Assembly: GCA_039029935.1 (NCBI GenBank)
Contig: JBCCFC010000279.1
Location: 1-11,980 of the forward strand
Reading direction: 5' to 3'
DNA length: 11,980 nucleotides
From: G039029935 sp039029935
GTDB taxonomy: Bacteria; Chloroflexota; Anaerolineae; Caldilineales; Caldilineaceae
Part shown: positions 1 through 7,000 of the stretch, piece by piece
Layout: each line of letters begins with the position of its first letter
Position numbering within the stretch: the first letter of the stretch is position 1
Translations under genes and position numbers: made by a program
The notes under the pieces: model-generated
Seen by the model: only the letters and a program-made list of their open reading frames with translations
What the model was told of the DNA's origin: nothing
The model's database searches: none

Positions 1-463
1 CCGCTGGAAGTTGTGGATGTTTCGTCAACTGTATAAACGGGGGATGAATCGTCCTGATATCGTGCAATTACTTCGTTTTGTGGATTGGATGATGGTGTTA
101 CCTGATTCGATGAAAAAATCGTTTTCGTATGAGTGGGACAAACTTGAGGAGGAACATAAAATGACATACATGATGGATATTGAACGTGCTGGCTATGATA
201 AGGGGATTGAACAAGGCATCAATCAAGGCATCAATCAAGGCATTCATCAGGAACGAAAACGCAGTCTTGATGAGCAACGGGAGATTCTCGTAGGGTTATT
301 GAACTACTGTTATCAACTGAGCAGACAACAGCAAGCAGAGATTGAAGAGGCGTTACAGTCCATTGAGTCCAAGCGAGACTTAAAGACATTGATCAATATT
401 TGTTTGGATAGAAAACCGCTGGATGTGTTTGAGGAAATGCTGAACGAACTGATATCAGAATAG
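1..463 (+). CDS. Rpn family recombination-promoting nuclease/putative transposase, C-terminal part (5' end outside window)
   Basis: The frame is open to the left edge (codons from position 2 read R-W-K-L-W-M-F-R), so the TTG at 11 is an internal codon and not the start. The visible ~154 residues look like the C-terminal half of Rpn/PD-(D/E)XK nuclease-family proteins. There is a helical stretch RGMNRPDIVQLLRFVDWMM, then an 'E-E-x-K-M-x-Y-M' stretch, then the Gly-Ile-x-Gln repeat region (GIEQGINQGINQGIHQE), then a Gln/Glu-rich helical tail with spaced Leu/Ile. The catalytic N-terminal nuclease domain would be upstream and cannot be checked. Known Rpn relatives are cytoplasmic DNA endonucleases that promote RecA-independent recombination; several have been proposed to act in phage defence. 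The stop is at 461-463, 36 bp before the hsdR start, in the same direction, so co-transcription with hsdR is plausible. The family call rests on the tail pattern only. Confidence 0.75.
   Translation, partial: RWKLWMFRQLYKRGMNRPDIVQLLRFVDWMMVLPDSMKKSFSYEWDKLEEEHKMTYMMDIERAGYDKGIEQGINQGINQGIHQERKRSLDEQREILVGLLNYCYQLSRQQQAEIEEALQSIESKRDLKTLINICLDRKPLDVFEEMLNELISE
208..249 (+). repeat. In-frame 12-bp tandem repeat in the Rpn-type gene
   Basis: About three copies of a 12-bp unit (ggcatcaatcaa and variants) follow a related first unit and encode the (G-I-x-Q)n track. Two copies are identical. The unit length keeps the frame, so copy-number change would only lengthen or shorten the helical tail. 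This kind of track is common in this family. Confidence 0.8.
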
Positions 464-486
464 AATCTATAGGCACGAACCGCCAC

Positions 487-491
487 AAGGA
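487..491 (+). promoter_or_regulatory. Ribosome binding site of hsdR
   Basis: AAGGA is spaced 8 nt from the ATG at 500. This supports that start over later in-frame Met codons; the first conserved nuclease-domain residues only begin about 25 codons in. No clear promoter was seen in the short gap after the upstream gene. Confidence 0.7.
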
Positions 492-499
492 CCGACACC

Positions 500-3085
500 A
501 TGCACAACGCCAGCCATAACACCACCTATGATAGTTCCTATGACCGCTCCTATGACAGCCCCTATAATCACAACGAGGCCGAAACCCGCGCTGAACTGAT
601 CGATCCTGCGCTCAAGGCGGCGGGCTGGGGCGTGGTGCATGGGAGCTATGTACGGCGTGAACGTGAGGTGATTGCAGAGGGTCGGTTACTGGGGCGGGGG
701 CGGCGCGCCAAGAAGGAGATCGCTGACTATGTGCTGGTCTATCATACGCAAAAGCTGGCCGTGATCGAGGCCAAACGTGAAAATGCACGTGTGACCGAGG
801 GTCTGGGACAGGCCAAGAACTATGCGCACAAGCTCCAGACGCGCTTTGCTTTTGCGACCAACGGGCATGGGCTGTACTGTGTGGATATGGATGGGGGACG
901 CGAGTGGCCTATCGAGGATGGCCGCTATCCGTCGCCTGATGAACTGTGGGACCTCATCTACAACGCACAGAATGCACAGCAACGCTATTGGCACAGACGC
1001 TTTTGTGACATCCCCATCAAGGACAAAGGTGAGGGCTGGCAACCACGCTACTATCAACATAACGCCATCAATCGCGTGCTGGATAAGGTCGTAGCGGGCA
1101 AGGACCGCATCCTGCTCACGCTTGCCACTGGCACAGGCAAGACATCCATCGCCTTTCAGATTGCCTGGAAACTCTTTCAGAGCCGTTGGAATTTACCGGA
1201 CTGGCGTCGTGGGCTGGTTTATGGACAGGAGCCAACCCGCCAACCACGTATCCTCTTTCTGGCTGACCGCAATATTCTGGCAGACCAAGCCTTTAACGAG
1301 TTCAATCCTTTTGAAGAAAAAGCCCTCATCCGTATCAACCCCAATGATATTCGCAAAAAAGGCCGTGTCCCCAAAAACGGCAACATCTTCTTCACCATCT
1401 TCCAAACTTTTATGAGTGGGCAAGCCGCAGAGTATGACACTGAGCAGGACACTGAGCAGGATATAGCTCAAGAGTGCGAGCAAGTCGATGCGAATGAAAT
1501 CCATGCCTACTTTGGCGACTACCCACCCGACTTTTTTGACTTCATCATCATCGACGAGTGTCATCGCGGTGGGGCCAACGACGAAAGCACGTGGCGCACC
1601 ATCCTTGAACACTTTGCACCCGCGGTCCAGCTCGGATTAACCGCTACCCCCAAGAAGACCGATAATGCCAACACCTATGCCTACTTTGGCGACCCTGTCT
1701 ACACTTACTCACTGCGCGAAGGTATCAACGACGGCTATCTCACGCCCTTCAGAGTGCGCCAGATTCAGACGACACTGGATACCTATGCCTACACTGCTGA
1801 TGACACCGTGCTTGCGGGTGAGGTGCGCGAGGGCTATCTCTATGAGGAGAAGGACTTCAACCGCACCATTGAAATCGAGGCACGCGAACGCAACCGCGTC
1901 GAGCTTTTTATGGCGGAAATTGATCAGCGTGAGAAGACCATTGTCTTTTGCAACACCCAAGACCATGCGCTGATGGTGCGTGACCTGATCAACCAGTGTA
2001 AGGATAGTGCTGATGCCGATTACTGTGTGCGTGTCACCGCCAATGATGGCAAAATCGGCGATCAGCATCTGCGCAATTTTCAGGACAACGAGAAGACCAT
2101 CCCCACGATTTTGACGACATCCAAAAAGCTGTCAACGGGTGTGGATGCGCGCAATGTCCGCAACATTGTGCTGATGCGTACAATTACCAACATCATCGAG
2201 TTCAAGCAGATTGTCGGACGTGGTACACGGCTGTATGAGGGCAAGGATTATTTCACCATTTATGATTTTGTCCACGCCTATAAAAAATTCCATGATGATC
2301 AATGGGATGGCGATGAGCTAGAGGGCACTGAGAAAGAAGATGCTGAGAAAGAGGACGCTGAGAAAGAAGATGCTGCGTATGACATGGGTGGAGCGCCCAG
2401 TGGTCTTACCCTGCGTGATGCAGCGCAAGGTCATGAGTATCAGGTGGGTGCTGATGCAGCGGACATGGGCAATGGCGATGACCGTCCGGCCAAAGTGCGC
2501 ATCAAGCTGGCCGAGGGCAAAGAACGCACCATCCAACACATGAGCAGCACCCTCTATTACAGTCCCTCTGGCAAGCCGCTCTCTGCCAGCCAGTTTGTTG
2601 AAGAGCTTTTTGGTGAGTTGCAGACCGTTTTCAACAGTGAAGAAGACCTGATTGCGCAGTGGAGCCATCCTGAAGCCCGTAGCAAACTGCTTGATGTCCT
2701 GCGTGACAAAGGCTATGATGAAGCCGAGTTGGAGCATGTGCGCGAGCTAATCGACGCTGAGGATAGCGACCTCTTTGACGTACTGGCCTACATCGCCTTC
2801 AACCGCCCCCCTGTCAGCCGCACCGACCGCGCCACCCTCAGCCGCGACCTCATCTTTGCGCAGTACACAGGCCAAAGTCAGCAGGACTTTCTCACCTTTG
2901 TCCTCGACAGCTACATTGACCAAGGCGTGAGCGAACTCGACCTCAAAAAGCTTGGCGACCTGTTGCGCTTGAAATACCAAGACTTGGGCGATGGGATTGC
3001 GCGGCTGGGCGGTCCCACACAGGCCAAGGGGTTGTTTGTCGGCTTTCAGCGGTTGCTCTATCAAGTGAAGCCGATGGATGTGTAA
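500..3085 (+). CDS. hsdR: Type I restriction enzyme R subunit (EcoEI class): endonuclease and ATP-dependent DNA translocase
   Basis: This is the motor and nuclease subunit of a type I restriction-modification complex. It would bind an HsdM2-HsdS core, pull DNA past the complex using ATP and cut unmethylated DNA at a distance. The 861 aa are close to the usual EcoEI-class size. The N-terminal nuclease domain (about 26-130) has the PD-(D/E)XK residues D76 and E90-A-K92. A Q-motif-like stretch with Y185-Q186 precedes Walker A ATGTGKT (209-215). The Walker B box is DECH (352-355), motif III is TATP (381-384), motif IV is IVFCNT (481-486), and motif VI is QIVGRGTR (570-577). Residues ~600-665 form an acidic low-complexity hinge, followed by the EcoEI_R_C-type domain (about 665-855). 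No frameshift or missing catalytic residue was seen. The partner genes hsdM and hsdS are not in the window. Three in-frame tandem repeats lie outside the core motifs. A stand-alone DEAD/DEAH-nuclease is possible if no hsdM/S exists nearby. Confidence 0.95.
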   Translation: MHNASHNTTYDSSYDRSYDSPYNHNEAETRAELIDPALKAAGWGVVHGSYVRREREVIAEGRLLGRGRRAKKEIADYVLVYHTQKLAVIEAKRENARVTEGLGQAKNYAHKLQTRFAFATNGHGLYCVDMDGGREWPIEDGRYPSPDELWDLIYNAQNAQQRYWHRRFCDIPIKDKGEGWQPRYYQHNAINRVLDKVVAGKDRILLTLATGTGKTSIAFQIAWKLFQSRWNLPDWRRGLVYGQEPTRQPRILFLADRNILADQAFNEFNPFEEKALIRINPNDIRKKGRVPKNGNIFFTIFQTFMSGQAAEYDTEQDTEQDIAQECEQVDANEIHAYFGDYPPDFFDFIIIDECHRGGANDESTWRTILEHFAPAVQLGLTATPKKTDNANTYAYFGDPVYTYSLREGINDGYLTPFRVRQIQTTLDTYAYTADDTVLAGEVREGYLYEEKDFNRTIEIEARERNRVELFMAEIDQREKTIVFCNTQDHALMVRDLINQCKDSADADYCVRVTANDGKIGDQHLRNFQDNEKTIPTILTTSKKLSTGVDARNVRNIVLMRTITNIIEFKQIVGRGTRLYEGKDYFTIYDFVHAYKKFHDDQWDGDELEGTEKEDAEKEDAEKEDAAYDMGGAPSGLTLRDAAQGHEYQVGADAADMGNGDDRPAKVRIKLAEGKERTIQHMSSTLYYSPSGKPLSASQFVEELFGELQTVFNSEEDLIAQWSHPEARSKLLDVLRDKGYDEAELEHVRELIDAEDSDLFDVLAYIAFNRPPVSRTDRATLSRDLIFAQYTGQSQQDFLTFVLDSYIDQGVSELDLKKLGDLLRLKYQDLGDGIARLGGPTQAKGLFVGFQRLLYQVKPMDV
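524..565 (+). repeat. 12-bp tandem repeat at the N-terminus of hsdR
   Basis: Three degenerate copies of a 12-bp unit (xCC TAT GAx xGx), plus a partial fourth, encode Y-D-S-S-Y-D-R-S-Y-D-S-P-Y. The tract precedes the nuclease domain and looks like a disordered, Tyr/Asp/Ser-rich leader. Confidence 0.75.
1436..1483 (+). repeat. 12-bp tandem repeat inside the helicase region of hsdR
   Basis: Two identical copies of gacactgagcag are followed by two degenerate ones. They encode D-T-E-Q-D-T-E-Q-D-I-A-Q and then a related EQ-rich unit. The insert lies between the helicase strand ending in TIFQTF and the DECH box, so it probably forms an acidic surface loop. Confidence 0.75.
2330..2374 (+). repeat. 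15-bp x 3 tandem repeat in the hsdR hinge
   Basis: Three 15-bp copies encode (E-K-E-D-A)3. Copies 1 and 3 are identical and copy 2 differs at two third-codon positions. The tract sits between the helicase domain and the C-terminal domain, and probably forms a charged flexible or helical linker. Confidence 0.85.
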
Positions 3086-3123
3086 AGGTCCGTCCCCCCA
3101 ATCAATGTAATCAATTCAGGTCG

Positions 3124-3345
3124 CTACTGCTTATATGGGCCACTCGAATTGATGAACGCTCCTAAAATTTCATCGTTCTTCGCATCAATACATCCGTTTG
3201 TGTCCAAAATCCATCCAGAAAAATAATCAGGCGATTTAAGATGTGCTATGTACGTGGTTGTTTTTTGATTGGTTTCAGGATTTCGGAAAACCACAGGTAA
3301 TGTGGGAAAAGGTGGGATATACACTGAATCATATGGATAGGACAT
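3124..3345 (-). CDS. Small hypothetical protein (73 aa)
   Basis: I do not firmly recognise this protein. The ATG at 3345 is preceded by AAAGAG (3353-3358) at 7-nt spacing, a reasonable ribosome binding site. The ORF ends 38 bp after the hsdR stop, convergent with it, and lies 124 bp downstream of the giant gene on the same strand, so it could share that transcript. The protein starts with a Tyr/Pro-rich stretch (S-Y-P-Y-D-S-V-Y-I-P-P-F-P) followed by a beta-like segment and 'W-I-L-D-T-N-G'. That layout vaguely recalls small retropepsin-like proteins, where an Asp-Thr-Gly motif follows such a start. The motif here is Asp-Thr-Asn-Gly and the chain is short, so if related it would be a decayed or truncated copy. 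No signal peptide or membrane segment was seen. It may also be a fortuitous ORF. Confidence 0.45.
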   Translation of the reverse strand: MSYPYDSVYIPPFPTLPVVFRNPETNQKTTTYIAHLKSPDYFSGWILDTNGCIDAKNDEILGAFINSSGPYKQ

Positions 3346-3469
3346 AAGACTACTCTTTGTTGATGTTATTTGTCGTTGTCTGTTAATCTGGCTCCACGAG
3401 TCATAATGGTTGGCATTTCGTCCTGCTCTGCTGGAATCATGTGGCTACTATCTTTTGGTAAGCCCCCTC
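3346..3469. other. Intergenic spacer downstream of the first giant gene
   Basis: A 6-bp inverted repeat (GGTAAG/CTTACC, 3457-3462 and 3469-3474) overlaps the stop codon of the giant gene. In the direction of transcription it is followed by A residues instead of U, so it is not a convincing intrinsic terminator. Nothing else stands out. Confidence 0.4.
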
Positions 3470-4072
3470 TTACCGTCCAATAAAGGGCAAGAACGAATAC
3501 CATTGCTTTGGTTGTGCTGGCTCATCCACTGCATCCAAATTGGTTGGTTCACTCGCAGAAATAAAGAAATCCGTTCTGCCTGTCAGCGTAATCAACTCGT
3601 TGTTGCCCACACCATCCCCAACCGCAACCACACGCAGTCGATAGCGGTCGCCAATGATGACGACGCCATCGGGGTTGTTGTGCGGCAAGGCGTCGAGGAC
3701 AATCGGCAGTGCCAGTGTGCCATTGGTGAGGTGTGCTGCATTCACTGAAGCCTGCACCACGACTGATGCGACTTGGTTTCCTTGGCGCGCTTGGGCTGGT
3801 GGGCTGAGAATTTCATAGCCACCTTCACCAAACAATGCATCCAGCAGCGCAACAGTGGCAGCGCGGTTAAAGCCAAGGAATGTCTCTTCATAGAAGAATT
3901 CAAAGAGCAACCCGACTGCCTCCTCATCCAACACGGAAAACGCCATTGGGAAGCGAATGGTGACAGACTCGCCGGGGGCAAGACCGGGCTCACTATTTGG
4001 CCCTGAAATCGCTGTGCCATCCCCAAACTCAAGCGTGACTGGTACATCGTCATCAGCGATAATCACAACATC
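3470..4072 (-). other. Conserved C-terminal domain with WYSFLPFIGR tail
   Basis: About 200 residues with no family I recognise. Strand-like segments V-T-L-E-F-G-D-G-T, L-L-F-E-F-F-Y-E and G-D-R-Y-R-L-R-V-V surround a helical A-A-T-V-A-L-L-D-A-L-F-G. It has no Cys. The paralogue keeps it closely, including the end (WYSFLPWIGR). Its terminal position in both proteins suggests a surface-sorting or anchoring module; that is inference. Confidence 0.55.
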
Positions 4073-7000
4073 CGGCGTTGTGTCTGGTATAAAGGTGTCT
4101 GGTGTAGAAGTCGCAGTCGATGTTGTGGTGGCTATGGCAGTCGCCGTCGCAGTTGATGCAGGCGCACCCGTCGATGTGGGTGTAGCGGTCATGGTTGGGG
4201 TGACAGATGACACACTCGATGGTGCAGGTGTGGGCGTTGCCGTCGGTGTATTTGTTGACAGCGGGGTCGCCGTACTCGTCGGTGTGGGGGTGGGCGTTAC
4301 CGTTGAGGTTGCCGTCGGTGTCGGCGTTAATGTCGCTGTTAATGCCACTGTCGCCGTTGGGATACTGGTACTGGTTGGTGTAGGGGTACTTGTCGCCGCA
4401 CTTGTCGGTGTGGATGTACTTGTGTCCGTTGCCGTAGATGTGCTGGTGGGCGTGCTGGTCGATGTCGTAGCGGGGAAATTGTTGTCCACAATTGTGCCGA
4501 TCCCGTTGGCATCCCCAATCGGCGCACCGGATGCATTTGTCAAGATTAACTGGAATTCGCGGTCGCCTTGGGCAATATCAAAATTCTTGATAGGAACCGA
4601 GACATGGAACCCGGTTGAGCCTGCGGGAATCGTGGTTGTCTCGCTCTGCCCGGTGAAGTGGTCGCTATCAATGGCCGAGATGCTGTCGGTGTGATAGCTG
4701 ACCGTGACATCATGGTCAGCTAGGTGGGATAGATGGACATGGAAGGTCAACACGCCATCGGTTTCGTTGGCACTGGTGTCGTTGACCAGCAGCACGGCAT
4801 GGTCATCGTTGCCAATTGTTCCCTCAGTAAAGGCACTGCGCAAAATGCCGTTGACCGCCTTCAAGAAGGTTAACAGGAAGCCCTCATTACCCTCATCCAC
4901 ATTGTCGTTGATCAGGGGGATGCTGACCTGCGCACTGGTGCTGCCGACGGGAATGGTGACTGTGCCTGTGCTGGAGATAAAGTCGCTGACATCAAGTGCA
5001 TCGACGGGATTTTTGAGCGTGGTCTGATAGTCGATGCTCACGGTGTCGGTGTGGCTGGCCGAGAGCGAGAGCGTGAACTGCATTGCACCCGTATTTTCAT
5101 CAAAGGTTGGTGAATCGACCGTGATGTCAGGACCGACAGGCAGGATGGGACAGTCAAGCAAATTGATGACCGAGAAGTTACTGGCATCCACATAGGTGCT
5201 GATGGTATCACCCGACCCCGTTGCCATTGGGCCTGCACCATCCGATGCGCCCCACCAGTTGGACTGCACCGTGATGGTGTTGGTTGTGTTGTTGTGGATG
5301 GCGGTGTCGCTGTTTGCCACAATACAGCTTTCCTGAAGGTAGTTTGCGTAGTCTCTATCCCCGCCGTAGTAGAGTGCGCCCCCTTTGCCACTGCTAGCGG
5401 TGTTGGTGAGTAGTTGGCTATTTGTGATCGAAAGTGCGCTCCGAAAGGCATGGATGCCACCGCCATTTTGGGCACTGTTTTCAGCGATGCTGCTGCTGAT
5501 AACAGTCACGGCACTCTCTATTGCATGGATACCACCCCCGTTCGAGATCGCACGATTGGCGCGGATTTCGCTGCTGACTGTGACTGTTAGCGGGCTGTTG
5601 AACCGTGTATAAATCCCACCGCCATTGGTCCCTGCGACATTGAAAAGAATATGGCTATTTTGGATAGTAACAGGGCTCTTAAAGAATGAATAAATACCAC
5701 CACCCTCATCATTGCTTGTGTTTGAGAGGATATGGCTGCTTTGGACAAAGATCGGGCTGTTGACAGATACATAAATGCCACCACCGCCACCATTACTAAT
5801 GATAGATGTATTTGCCACGATATAGCTGCTTTCGACTGTGACTGTACTGTAATTGAGCGCGTAAAGTCCCCCACCCTCTCGATACGCTGTGTTGGAAAGA
5901 ATATGGCTATTTTGCACGATGAGTGGACTGTGATCGGATACATAAATCGCACCGCCATCCGTTGCTGCTGTGTTGGAAAAGAATTGGCTATTTTGAATCG
6001 TGGTTGGACTGTTGATGAATGCATAAATCGCACCACCCTGCCCCGCATGATTGCTGATAAACGTGCTATCTTGCACGACAATGGGGCTGCTATTTCGAGC
6101 ATAAACCCCGCCACCATCGCCTATGGATGCCCTGTTGCCAACAAAGCGGCTGTTCGTCGTGATAGTTACTGGGCTGGTGTATTTGGCATAGATGCCACCG
6201 CCATTCGTCCCAGCGGTATTGGACACAACCGAACTGTCGTTCACCGTGACCGTGCTGTTGTTTTTGGCATAGATGCCACCGCCATTTGTCCCAGCGGTAT
6301 TGGACACAACCGAACTGCTGTCCACTGTGATTGTACTGTTATCTTTGGCATAGATACCACCGCCATTGGTGATGGCACGGTTCGCACGGATTTCGCTGTT
6401 GGTGGTGACGGTTATCGGCGTGTTTTGATTTGCATAAATACCACCTCCGTACTGGGCTGTGTTTGATACAATCGTACTGTTTTGAATGGTCATTGGACTG
6501 CTGTCATAGATATAAATGCCACCCCCTTTTTCATTGGCCGTATTGGAAAGAATATAACTGCTATCAATCGTGACTGGGCTGCCGAACTTTGCCAGAATGC
6601 CCGCTCCATTATTCTCCCCACTGCTATCCGTGCCCGTGGCGTTAGACATAATGCGACTGTTTTGAATGAATAGTGGGCTATTTGTATAGGCCATGATGCC
6701 ACCACCACCACGACGGGCATGATTGGCAAATAGCAGACTGTTCGTTACTGTGAGAGGATTGTTGGCTGTATAGATACCGCCCCCATTATTGCCTGAAGTT
6801 CGATTGAAGCTGATTGTACTACTGATGATGGTGGCAGCCGAACCGCTGTTCACCCGAATGCCACCACCTTTGTTAGAACTACGATTGGAGAGAATGCGGG
6901 TGTTTTGGATGCGCGCGGGGCTGTTCTGTTCGGCGATAATACCCCCTCCATCATTGTTCTGAACACGGCTATTTTGAATGAGTAGCGAGCTAAACTGATT

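Noticed and set aside
3110..3153. Terminator after hsdR (ATCAATTC ... GAATTGAT)
   Set aside because: AT-rich 8-bp stem with a 28-bp loop and no U-run.
3457..3474. Rho-independent terminator of the complete giant gene
   Set aside because: Stem is only 6 bp, overlaps the stop codon and is followed by A residues instead of U on the transcript.
3957..4694. 245-codon plus-strand ORF rich in Val and Gly
   Set aside because: It is the antisense reading of the Thr/Pro/Ser linker (GTNGGTGT repeats); the minus-strand frame has domains and a paralogue, this one does not.
5732..6466. Plus-strand ORFs across the beta-helix array
   Set aside because: They repeat with the period of the minus-strand units and lack ribosome sites; they are shadows.
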